A DNA stretch of 45,329 bases. It comes from Plantactinospora alkalitolerans (lineage in GTDB: Bacteria; Actinomycetota; Actinomycetes; Mycobacteriales; Micromonosporaceae). Under the pieces are notes generated by a model that saw nothing but the letters and a program-made list of their open reading frames with translations, was not told where the DNA came from and did not search any database. Of this stretch, positions 17,825 to 24,263 are shown piece by piece (the stretch's first letter is position 1; the number at the start of each line of letters is the position of its first letter). The stretch lies in contig NZ_JADPUN010000407.1 of NCBI RefSeq assembly GCF_015690345.1, positions 1 through 45,329 of the forward strand. The letters are read 5' to 3'. The translations under genes were made by a program, and so were the position numbers.

Positions 17825-18343
17825 ATGATGGGTGACCGGTGGGGCGTGACTAACAGCGAGACACTGCGTTCCTATCCGTGCGACGCCTTCGTCACCTCTC
17901 CCGCGCTACAGGCGTGGCGGGGGGTGCGGGTCGAGGCGCCCGCCGCAGCGGTGTGGCCGTGGGTAGCCCAAGTGAGGCTTGCGCCGTACTCCTATGACTG
18001 GATCGACAACCTCGGCCACCGCTCACCTCGGCAGTTGGTGGGCCTACCCGAGCCTGAAGTCGGAGAAGCATTTACCGCTACTGGCGGACGGAAGTTGGGC
18101 AGGATCGTCTCGGTCGACCCCGGCGAACAGTTGACGGGCACCATCATGGGTGCCTTCATGTCCTACGTCCTTGTGTCCCAGGAGCACGACAGGACGCGCT
18201 TGCTGCTCAAGGTCGTCATGCAGGGGCCCCGCTGGGCCGCCCCCGGACTGTCCGTCGGCGACCTGGTCATGGCTCGACGGCAGTTGCTGAACCTGAAGCA
18301 ACTCGCCGAGCGCCGCCAGCGCCGGGACCCGGCCACGGAATAA
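17825..18343 (+). CDS. SRPBCC-fold protein
   Basis: The protein has 172 residues from ATG 17825, preferred because GGAAG lies about 8 nt upstream; ATG 17810 and 17828 are alternatives. The motifs VEAPAAAVWPWVAQVR and YSYDWIDNLGHRS, then SVDPGEQLTGTIMGAF and VSQEHDRTRLLLKVVMQGP, fit a SRPBCC (polyketide cyclase/START-like) fold with a hydrophobic ligand cavity. Function in this superfamily is too varied to assign. The gene is flanked by repeat copy A 40 bp upstream and copy B 13 bp downstream, which makes it look like a repeat-bracketed cassette. Confidence 0.8.
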   Translation: MMGDRWGVTNSETLRSYPCDAFVTSPALQAWRGVRVEAPAAAVWPWVAQVRLAPYSYDWIDNLGHRSPRQLVGLPEPEVGEAFTATGGRKLGRIVSVDPGEQLTGTIMGAFMSYVLVSQEHDRTRLLLKVVMQGPRWAAPGLSVGDLVMARRQLLNLKQLAERRQRRDPATE

Positions 18344-18356
18344 AGATCAGGTGCGC

Positions 18357-18449
18357 GCTCATCGGCACGAACGTGCGTCCGACAAGTTGTAGGACGGCGC
18401 ACGGAGAGTGGTGGGGCGCCAGCGCCGACGTGCCCGGTCGGCGGCATGA
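18357..18449. repeat. Dispersed ~93-bp repeat, copy B
   Basis: It starts with CTCATCGGCACGAACGTGCG, has the central GGCGCACGGAGAGT and ends with GGTCGGCGGCATGA. It begins 13 bp after the SRPBCC stop codon. It includes GCACGAACGTGC, a small palindrome also present in copy C with AG in the centre. Confidence 0.75.
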
Positions 18450-18549
18450 CAGGGCGTTGGGTCGCGGCGTTGTGTCAAGGCGCCGAGACGTTGAGACTGC
18501 GGTCGACCTGTTGTTGTCGAGCGTTCCCACCCGAACCGACGACGTCGGC

Positions 18550-18963
18550 CTACACCCCTGCTGTACCAAATGGATTGTCGATGACGTACCGCCAGCAGCC
18601 ATCGGGGCCACGGCGTGCCACGTCGGTGGCGGTGCCTTCTAGGTGCACATGCTGCCCATCGGCGCCCTGGCCGTCGATCGTCCAGTCGACGATCAGCAGG
18701 GCGATGTCGTCGGCCACGTAGACGTGCCGTGGACGAATGTCGATCGGCAGGCCAAGATCGAGGAAGCGTTGGTTGGCCGCCGCCCTGGCAGCGCCGTTGA
18801 CAGGTTGGCCCGGCGCGGCGACGAAGACACCCTCGGGTTCGTAGACCTGCTCGACCGCAGCGGCATTACCGGCGTTGAAGGCTTGAGCGAAGATCCAGGG
18901 GTGTTGGCTGGCGTCGTCGGTCAGGGCGACACTGTCAGGGTGGATGGTGAAGTCGGAGGTCAT
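18550..18963 (-). CDS. SnoaL/NTF2-like family protein
   Basis: The protein has 137 residues from ATG 18963. It shows the cone-shaped NTF2 fold pattern: an N-terminal helix with WIFAQAFNAGNAAAVEQVYE, the strand pair EGVFVAAPGQPVNGAARAAA, then DIALLIVDWTIDGQ and a final WRYVIDNPFG. Members include polyketide cyclases, ketosteroid isomerases and many ketone- or ester-handling proteins of unknown role. No catalytic Asp/His arrangement can be assigned. It is divergent from an HxlR regulator whose start appears to overlap its own, so HxlR control is likely. Confidence 0.85.
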   Translation of the reverse strand: MTSDFTIHPDSVALTDDASQHPWIFAQAFNAGNAAAVEQVYEPEGVFVAAPGQPVNGAARAAANQRFLDLGLPIDIRPRHVYVADDIALLIVDWTIDGQGADGQHVHLEGTATDVARRGPDGCWRYVIDNPFGTAGV

Positions 18964-19395
18964 GCGGTCAGTCAAACCGAGCCCGCCGCAGGTAACCAAG
19001 CGGTAAGCAGCGGCTGGGATCGCGATCTGGTCCCGGACACCCGCGGTGAGACAAGACAGCCCGAGCCAACCTGCCCCGTGGAAGTGGCGCTCGCCGCCGT
19101 CAGCGGCCGGTGGGCGACGCTCCTGTTGCGAGAGCTGATGCATGGACCCCGCTCGTTCGGCCAGTTGCGGGCAGCGTTGCCAGCGCTGAGCGCGAAGGTC
19201 TTGAGCGAAAGGCTGGCCAGGCTGACATCGGACGATCTGGTCGAGTGCCGCCGCCAGAAGGGCTTCCCGTCTCACACCGTCTACCGACTCACCGCCGCCG
19301 GTCAGATGCTTAAGCCGTTACTGATCGAGCTTTACCGGACCGGTGATGCGCTTCTACGTGAAACCTCAGCGCATCACGGCCGCAGCGGCGCTTGA
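18940..19395 (+). CDS. HxlR-family winged-helix regulator
   Basis: The core TCPVEVALAAVSGRWATLLL then RELMHGPRSFGQLRAALPAL and LSERLARLTSDDLVECRR is the HxlR winged helix, including the N-terminal Cys of many redox or ligand-sensing members. The end is YRLTAAGQMLKPLLIELYRT. The only in-frame GTG upstream of the Cys is at 18940, which overlaps the divergent SnoaL-like start by 24 bp; GTG 19078 would omit the Cys. The start is therefore uncertain (151 residues as given). HxlR proteins sense aldehydes, quinones or redox state and usually regulate a divergent neighbour, here the SnoaL-like gene. Confidence 0.8.
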   Translation: MDGEVGGHAVSQTEPAAGNQAVSSGWDRDLVPDTRGETRQPEPTCPVEVALAAVSGRWATLLLRELMHGPRSFGQLRAALPALSAKVLSERLARLTSDDLVECRRQKGFPSHTVYRLTAAGQMLKPLLIELYRTGDALLRETSAHHGRSGA

Positions 19396-19532
19396 GTAGG
19401 GCCGCCGGGACATCGAGCGACGTCCTCAATTCGGCGGTTGCGGACATCGGCCGGCGCGAGAGGCCGGCCACGGGGCGTGACGGCTCCCGGCTGGCTGGCG
19501 CGCACGACCTGCGGCATGACAGTGCGTGTGGG

Positions 19533-20291
19533 TTAGCGCACGAGTTCGCGGCCGCCGGCCAGTGACAGCGTCTGCCCGTTGATGTGGCCATTGGCTGCCG
19601 AGGCCAGATAGGTGATCGCGGTGGCTATGTCTTCGGGAGTGCAGATGCGGCCGGTCGGAGTCTTCTCCGATTCTGCCGCGACCGCTTCTGGGCCTAGAAA
19701 TGGAGCGTTTAAGGCCTTGTCGGTGAGGGTGAAGCCGGGACGGACGATGTTCGTCAGAATGCCGTGACGGGCTTCCCGGACGGCGAGTACTCGCGCGGCG
19801 GTTTCGAGTGCTCCCTTCGCTGTGGCGTAGGCGAGCGGACCTGCCATGGGTTGCTCGACAATGTCAGTCGACACAGCAACGATGCGTCCCCAGCCGGCGG
19901 CGCGCATGGCTGGCAACGCCGCATCGATCAGAGCTGCCGGGCCGACCGTGTTGACGGCCAGCGACGTGGTGAGGCCGCCGATCTCATCGGCGTCGAAGGA
20001 GGGCCACTGTACGGCGTTGGCGATCAGGACGGAGATCGGCCCGAGACGTTCGGTGATCTGCTCGATGACGCCCTGCACGGTGACGAGGTTGCCGTGATCC
20101 AGTTGAACGGCGCAGGCATGGCCGCCTGCCTCCGTTATGGCGTCGACGACGTCCATGACGGCGTCGCGGTTGGTATGCCAGGACGCTGCGACGGAGGCGC
20201 CTTCGGCAGCCAGATGCAGTGCGGCGGCTCTGCCGATGGCGCCGGAAGCGCCGGTGACCAGGGCGACCTTGTTCAACAGACCGGTTTCCAT
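19533..20291 (-). CDS. SDR-family oxidoreductase
   Basis: The 252-residue classical short-chain dehydrogenase/reductase starts at ATG 20291, with GGAG 5 nt upstream; GTG 20297 is an alternative. The cofactor motif VTGASGAIGRAA is near the N-terminus. The catalytic set is S141 (AVSTDIV), Y155 and K159 (YATAK), and the C-terminus has ICTPEDIATAITYLAS and INGQTLSLAGG. It should reduce or oxidise a carbonyl/alcohol with NAD(P)H; the substrate is unknown. It is divergent from a MarR gene. A 33-bp palindrome lies between them and overlaps its Shine-Dalgarno sequence, so it is very likely repressed by that MarR protein. Confidence 0.93.
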   Translation of the reverse strand: METGLLNKVALVTGASGAIGRAAALHLAAEGASVAASWHTNRDAVMDVVDAITEAGGHACAVQLDHGNLVTVQGVIEQITERLGPISVLIANAVQWPSFDADEIGGLTTSLAVNTVGPAALIDAALPAMRAAGWGRIVAVSTDIVEQPMAGPLAYATAKGALETAARVLAVREARHGILTNIVRPGFTLTDKALNAPFLGPEAVAAESEKTPTGRICTPEDIATAITYLASAANGHINGQTLSLAGGRELVR

Positions 20292-20297
20292 CACCAC

Positions 20298-20330
20298 TCC
20301 ATAGTCGGCTATAGGTTAGCCGACTATGGA
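20298..20330. promoter_or_regulatory. Operator: perfect 14-bp-arm palindrome between SDR and MarR genes
   Basis: TCCATAGTCGGCTA at 20298-20311 and TAGCCGACTATGGA at 20317-20330 are exact reverse complements around TAGGT. The left edge overlaps the GGAG ribosome binding site of the SDR gene, and the right edge is 38 bp before the MarR start. The size, symmetry and position are those of a MarR operator controlling both divergent genes. Confidence 0.85.
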
Positions 20331-20368
20331 TCAAGGGTGGGTGCCTCGTCAACTCGTACACTGCCCAG

Positions 20369-20818
20369 GTGGAACTCGCGGAAGTCCTGGCAACCAACAA
20401 GGCCCTGGTCAAGGTGGCCAAGCTGTACCGGAGCGCGCAGGCTGACGTGCTGGCCGGACTCGCCTTGCACCCGGGGCAGGACGTCCTGCTGTGGATGCTG
20501 GGGCAGGAGCCCGAAGGCATGACGGTCTCCGAGGTCGCCGCTCGGCTCGGCGTGGAGCAGCCGACGGTGACGCGCAGCCTCAGCCGTCTTGAGCACGGCG
20601 GCTGGTTCGTCAGGAAATCCGTGCCGGGCGATCGGCGTGCCACCCGTATTGTGTTGACCAACAAAGGTCGGACTGGCATTTCGGAGATCGAATCGGCCTG
20701 GCGCACCCTCGCCGAGACCGCAACAGCCGGAATGGCGACCGATCAACGAGCCACGTTGGTCGAACTGCTGGAAAAGGTACGCGCGAATCTTCTGACCCTA
20801 GCCATCGAAGCCGACTGA
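20369..20818 (+). CDS. MarR-family transcriptional regulator
   Basis: The 149-residue protein starts at GTG 20369, with no obvious ribosome binding site. It shows the MarR winged helix: VLLWMLGQEPEGMTVSEVAA, RLGVEQPTVTRSLSRLEHGG, then the wing RKSVPGDRRATRIVLTNKGR. N- and C-terminal helices for dimerisation (LAEVLATNKALVKVAKLYRS, LVELLEKVRANLLTLAIEAD) are present. It is the likely repressor of the divergent SDR gene and of itself through the palindrome at 20298-20330. The inducer is unknown; MarR/SDR pairs often respond to phenolic or quinone-like compounds. Confidence 0.93.
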   Translation: MELAEVLATNKALVKVAKLYRSAQADVLAGLALHPGQDVLLWMLGQEPEGMTVSEVAARLGVEQPTVTRSLSRLEHGGWFVRKSVPGDRRATRIVLTNKGRTGISEIESAWRTLAETATAGMATDQRATLVELLEKVRANLLTLAIEAD

Positions 20819-20862
20819 AAAGACCGCCAGGCGTTGCCGAGGACATTCAGGGGAACATACTC

Positions 20863-20956
20863 TCTCATCGGCACGAGCGTGCGTCTGACAAACTGAACGA
20901 TGGCGTACGGAGAGTGACGGGACGTCGGTGTCCGGCGCGCCCGCTCTGCGGCAAAT
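20863..20956. repeat. Dispersed ~93-bp repeat, copy C
   Basis: It starts with TCTCATCGGCACGAGCGTGC, has the central GGCGTACGGAGAGT and ends in CGCTCTGCGGCAAAT. It begins 44 bp after the MarR stop codon and has the same orientation as copies A and B. Confidence 0.75.
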
Positions 20957-21017
20957 GTGCGTACCGGCGGCCCACCTGCGTCGAACCGGGACGCGCGGCG
21001 CGACTGGTGGCGCCGAT

Positions 21018-21320
21018 TCATCGTCCGCCATTCTCGGCGACGTCAGAAACCGCGCCGAGACGCAGCCGCGCCGCTACGTGGCCGGTGAACCAGGCGAAGA
21101 AATCGCTATTCATGCCACGACCCTCACGGACCGCGGCGCGCCAATCCGGCCGGTCGAGTATTGCGAGGTACTGCTGCACGATGCGGTCCCGCTGCTGAGT
21201 AGTGCAGCCGCACCGGGTCGGGGGCTTGGCCGTCAGATGGTCGGCGATGATCGCGGCATCGACGTATCGGTTCGCTGTCGGCGGCTGCTTGGCGAGGTGA
21301 GCAGCATGCGCAGCCAACAC
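21018..21320 (-). CDS. Hypothetical helical protein, possibly 5'-truncated
   Basis: About 100 residues from GTG 21320, with protein-like helices (LAAHAAHLAKQPPTANRYVD, QQRDRIVQQYLAILDRPDWR, MNSDFFAWFTGHVAARLRLG). The same frame is open further upstream, reading YSGKPGSAAIRAFEHYPPAS until a TGA near 21395, without another usual start codon. So either translation begins at the GTG or the N-terminus of a longer gene has been lost. No family is recognised. Confidence 0.5.
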   Translation of the reverse strand: MLAAHAAHLAKQPPTANRYVDAAIIADHLTAKPPTRCGCTTQQRDRIVQQYLAILDRPDWRAAVREGRGMNSDFFAWFTGHVAARLRLGAVSDVAENGGR

Positions 21321-21418
21321 GGCAGATGCCGGCGGGTAGTGCTCGAATGCACGGATCGCGGCAGAACCGGGCTTGCCGCTGTAGCAGGCTCAATGGGGCG
21401 GGCCATTAGGATCTGGTT

Positions 21419-21754
21419 ATGGCCAGGGCCGTTCATCAGCAGCTCCAGAGTGGTCAGCACCCACGAGGCTCCGACGGAGTCATCGTCACGAAGGTCCAAG
21501 ACCTGCCCGTTGGAGTAGTCGTCACTGTCATCGCACTCCCTCCTGCCTCCGAGGTGTCGATTAGCGGCAACGGCGACATGGAAGGGTTTAAGGTGATCTC
21601 GGGTGGCGGCTGGGTCGACAGTGCCGAATGCGGCAGGCAGCCATTGGCAACCGGGTCGACCGCGTTTGTTCCTGCTCATGACACCGCAACGCTCGGGTCC
21701 GATGAGGGCATGACCGTTGTAGGAGTATTCGGTGGATGGATGATGCCGTCCTGA
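21419..21754 (+). CDS. Hypothetical small protein
   Basis: The frame encodes 111 residues rich in beta-type sequence (VVVTVIALPPASEVSISGNG, GFKVISGGGWVDSAECG, STAFVPAHDTATLGSDEG). The last third resembles the end of a cupin-like barrel, but no metal ligands can be assigned. Codon third positions are less GC-rich than in neighbours. It overlaps the start of the following relic by 19 bp. It may be a remnant rather than a working gene. Confidence 0.4.
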   Translation: MARAVHQQLQSGQHPRGSDGVIVTKVQDLPVGVVVTVIALPPASEVSISGNGDMEGFKVISGGGWVDSAECGRQPLATGSTAFVPAHDTATLGSDEGMTVVGVFGGWMMPS

Positions 21755-22095
21755 CCGCTCATAGAGCGATGCCCGAACGAGCAGGCTGTGGGATTGCCAG
21801 CAACCCGCCACGCCGAGGTTGCGACTACACGGGCACTCATCTCGGCTACTTTGTTCCGGACCTAGAGCTGGACACGGCGTACGCGGACTTCGACCTGACG
21901 CTCGCCAGGGAGCGGCGGCCCGACGGCTTGCACGGCACGGTGAGCCATGCCACGGACGCCTACCCGGCCGCCACGGCGGCCGAGCTGACCGACCGGTACG
22001 GGCTGGTGCTGGGCTCGCTCGCCCGCGATCCGCGTACCGGCATCGGGGAGCTGCACGGCGCCACGCGAGCCGTCGTGCCGGATCTGTCCACATGA
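21736..22095 (+). pseudogene. C-terminal tail of an NRPS condensation domain
   Basis: From about 21817 the frame reads YTGTHLGYFVPDLELDTAYA, DFDLTLARERRPDGLHGTV, SHATDAYPAATAAELTDRYG and LVLGSLARDPRTGIGEL. The pattern FDLxL..E..DGLxGTVxxATDxxxxATxxxLxxRY...L..L..DP is that of the last ~80 residues of nonribosomal-peptide condensation domains. The HHxxxDG active site and the N-terminal ~350 residues are missing, and the piece ends in a stop rather than leading into an adenylation domain. A degenerate MbtH gene 460 bp downstream supports a former NRPS locus. Confidence 0.6.
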
Positions 22096-22108
22096 AAGAC
22101 TCCCCATC

Positions 22109-22492
22109 ATGGCAGAACTGCACGATGTCGTCGTCGACTGCGAACGCCCTGCCGCGCAGGCCCGCTTCTGGGCCGCCGCCCTGGACGGGTACCGGGTGGC
22201 CCCGTACGACGAGGCCGAGCTGAAGCGGCTGCGGGAGAACGGCATCGACGACCCCGAGGACGATCCGAGCGTGCTGGTGGAGTCGGATCCGGGAGTGCGC
22301 CCGCGCTTCTGGTTCCAGCTCGTTCCGGAGAAGAAGACCACGAAGAACCGGGTTCACGTCGACCTGCGGGCCGACGACCGAGCCGCCGAGGTGGCCCGCC
22401 TGGTCGGCCTGGGCGCCTCCGTGATCAGCGAGTTCGACGTCTGGACGTTGCTGGCCGATCCGGAAGGCAACGAGTTCTGCGTGCGCGACTGA
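22109..22492 (+). CDS. VOC family protein (glyoxalase-like domain)
   Basis: The 127-residue single-domain protein begins 14 bp after the previous stop. It has the actinobacterial glyoxalase-like pattern LHDVVVDCERPAAQARFWAA, RFWFQLVPEKKTTKNRVHVD, then LVGLGASVISEFDVWTLLAD and PEGNEFCVRD. This group is often annotated as lactoylglutathione lyase-like, but the true function is unknown. It is separated from the MbtH-like gene by 61 bp and could share its transcript. Confidence 0.9.
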   Translation: MAELHDVVVDCERPAAQARFWAAALDGYRVAPYDEAELKRLRENGIDDPEDDPSVLVESDPGVRPRFWFQLVPEKKTTKNRVHVDLRADDRAAEVARLVGLGASVISEFDVWTLLADPEGNEFCVRD

Positions 22493-22553
22493 CCGTCACC
22501 GGCTGCCAGTCCGTCCGCCGCGTGTCCGCACGGCGGCATCCGAGGAGGAAGCG

Positions 22554-22769
22554 ATGGACGAGCAGGTGGAGCACGAGTCCTACCAGGTCGTGCGCAACGA
22601 CGAGGAGCAACACTCGATCTGGCCCGAGCAGCGCCCGCTGCCGGACGGCTGGCATCAGGTCGGGTTCGTCGGCGGCAAGGACGCCTGCCTGGCCCAGGGC
22701 GTCGCCAACGCCCGGCCACTCGCCCCGCTACCCGAACGATCACCGCCCCGGACCAGATCGCCCGCCTGA
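22554..22769 (+). CDS. MbtH-like protein, degenerate C-terminus
   Basis: ATG 22554 has an ideal GGAGGA 4-5 nt upstream. The first ~45 residues are an excellent MbtH match: YQVVRNDEEQHSIWPEQRPL, PDGWHQVGFVGGKDACLAQ. MbtH proteins bind and activate adenylation domains of nonribosomal peptide synthetases. The family then has a strongly conserved W-T-D-M-R-P; here it is replaced by GVANARPLAPLPERS and an odd Arg/Pro tail, so the third signature Trp is lost. It is probably non-functional or altered. The nearest NRPS sequence is only the condensation-domain remnant at 21.8-22.1 kb. The total length of 71 residues is normal. Confidence 0.8.
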   Translation: MDEQVEHESYQVVRNDEEQHSIWPEQRPLPDGWHQVGFVGGKDACLAQGVANARPLAPLPERSPPRTRSPA

Positions 22770-22864
22770 CCTGCCTGGATGACATTTCGGCAGGTACAAG
22801 GCTGTCGAACGACGCGGCGGACTTGCCCTGTTCACGGCTAGTATGATCCCGTACACTATAAGGT

Positions 22865-23140
22865 ATGACTCAACGGGTGACGGTCAGCCTCCCAGACGAC
22901 GTCGCGCAACGCCTCGAACAAGAACCCAACGCCTCAGCGTTCGTCGCCGAAGCCATCCGCCAACGCATGGTCCGCGAACAAGGCCGCCAACTCCTCGCCG
23001 ACCAAGGCTTCAACATCACTGACGAAGGCGTCGCGAGAGCCCGTGCACGCCTCGCCGAAGCCGACGCCAAATGGACCCCCGAACGGCGACAGCAGTTGCG
23101 TGAGCGAATGGGTCGCCCAAGCGGGCGCCGCGTCGCGTGA
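22865..23140 (+). CDS. VapB-like ribbon-helix-helix antitoxin
   Basis: The 91-residue protein begins TQRVTVSLPDDVAQRLEQE, a ribbon-helix-helix DNA-binding motif, then NASAFVAEAIRQRM. The C-terminal half is charged and helical (EGVARARARLAEADAKWTPE), suited to wrap a toxin. The ATG at 22865 is preceded by an AT-rich promoter-like patch (TAGTATGATCCCGTACACTA) and little leader, so the mRNA may be leaderless. It overlaps the downstream PIN toxin gene by 4 bp, the usual translational coupling of toxin-antitoxin operons. Confidence 0.82.
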   Translation: MTQRVTVSLPDDVAQRLEQEPNASAFVAEAIRQRMVREQGRQLLADQGFNITDEGVARARARLAEADAKWTPERRQQLRERMGRPSGRRVA

Positions 23141-23520
23141 CCGCGCCCATCCAGGTCGTTCTCGACACCACCGCCATCACCGCCTACGCCGGAGCCTCGA
23201 TAGCCGTCGGTGAAGCGATCACCATGGTTGGCGAGGAAGACGCCGTCGTTGCCCTCCCCGTCGCCTGTCTCGCCGAGGCGTACCGACAGGTCCCTGACGA
23301 CCAGCTCCCCACGGTGAGCCTCCTCGCCGGACATCCCAGCGTTGTGGTCGTCGACACGAACCCGGACGACTGGCTGGCGCTCGCTGGCCTCGCCCGGGAT
23401 CTGGGGCAGGTCGACGCCGCCGCCGCACTGCTACTGGCGGTCGACTCCGACGGATACGTGCTCACTGCCCAGCCGGACGCGTACGGGAACCCAGACGAAC
23501 TGCCGGTCATTCCGATCTAG
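23137..23520 (+). CDS. PIN-domain toxin (VapC-like RNase)
   Basis: The 127-residue protein has its GTG start in the GTGA overlap with the antitoxin stop. PIN-domain acidic positions are visible: D in VVLDTTAITAYAG, E in LPVACLAEAYRQ, then D in LGQVDAAAALLLAVDSDGYV and the C-terminal TAQPDAYG. Such toxins are Mg-dependent ribonucleases that cleave tRNA or rRNA and are blocked by the cognate antitoxin. The spacing differs somewhat from classic VapC, so it belongs to a divergent PIN group. Downstream on the opposite strand is the remnant of another PIN-type gene. Confidence 0.75.
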   Translation: MTAPIQVVLDTTAITAYAGASIAVGEAITMVGEEDAVVALPVACLAEAYRQVPDDQLPTVSLLAGHPSVVVVDTNPDDWLALAGLARDLGQVDAAAALLLAVDSDGYVLTAQPDAYGNPDELPVIPI

Positions 23521-23997
23521 TTGGCTCCCTCTTGTCCTGCTGTCCGCGCTGCTTGGGCCGCCCGGGCTGCCTGGGCTGCCGCTCGAGCTCCGGGCCGATG
23601 TCGCGGGGCGGCTTCACTACACGGAGCCCTGCCTTTCGCGCCCGCGTCGCCATGCCAGTGTCGTAAGTGACCAGCGTAATCTCGCGGCCCGCGAGCGGTT
23701 GAGCCGCAACAAGCCGGTCAATGATCTCGTCGTCAGTTTCCGGGAGTCGTGGGTGCCCGATCGGGTCGAACAGCAATTCGATTGTTGCGGTTCGACCTTC
23801 CCACGTCGTGTGCTCCGCGCCGCATTGGTAGAGGACGGGCTGCCCGTCAGGATCTTGGAAAAGGTCGTCGAGCACTGCGAGGGTGTAGCCGGCACGCCAG
23901 CGAAGGTTTTGATCACTTCTGGCCTCCTCGAGCCGGTCAAGCTCATCTATGCCCTTCCCCTCGTAGCGTGGAGGCCAGAACTTGAGGGATAGAGGTT
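23507..23997 (-). pseudogene. PIN-domain protein, 5' end lost at an IS
   Basis: The minus-strand frame reads GKGIDELDRLEEARSDQNLR, WRAGYTLAVLDDLFQDPDGQ, LPETDDEIIDRLVAAQPLAG and EITLVTYDTGMATRARKAGL. The last motif is the C-terminal strand and helix of PIN-like nucleases (LVTxDTGxxxRAxxAGLxV). The frame stays open upstream to about 23997 but has no start codon beyond GTG 23875, and the IS3 remnant begins at 23999. I infer that the N-terminal part was removed by IS insertion. The C-terminal tail is basic and Gln-rich. Confidence 0.6.
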
Positions 23998-23998
23998 C

Positions 23999-24248
23999 AT
24001 GGCTGAGACGAGAAGGCAGTTCGATCCGGCGGTCCAGGCGGGCGCGGTGCGGATCGTACGGGAGACGGGTAAGTCGATCGCTCAGGTCTCCCGTGACCTT
24101 GGGATCAATAGCGGAACCCTGGCCAACTGGGTGAAGAGGGACCGCGAGCTTCGCGGTGGGGCCGCTGCCGGGCAGTTGGCCGAGGACGAGCGGGTGGAGC
24201 TGGCCCGGCTGCGGCGGGAGAACGCGGAGTTGGCGATGGAGCGTGATG
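23999..24248 (+). pseudogene. IS3-family OrfA, truncated
   Basis: The frame ETRRQFDPAVQAGAVRIVRE, then GKSIAQVSRDLGINSGTLAN and WVKRDRELRGG is the helix-turn-helix of IS3-family OrfA. The leucine zipper part RVELARLRRENAELAMERD follows. After MERD the sequence switches to the IS110 end, where an intact OrfA would continue with about 20 more residues. No OrfB is present nearby. Confidence 0.85.
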
Positions 24249-24263
24249 ACGCCCCTACGGTTG

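Noticed and set aside
17692-20956. Reading the dispersed repeats as integron attC sites
   Set aside because: No integrase gene, no conserved R'/R'' core pair (GTTRRRY) and no strong whole-element hairpin were seen; the cassette-like layout alone is not enough.
21233-22357. Minus-strand frame across the condensation-domain tail and VOC gene
   Set aside because: Arg/Ser/Pro-rich shadow; the plus-strand frames carry recognisable domains.
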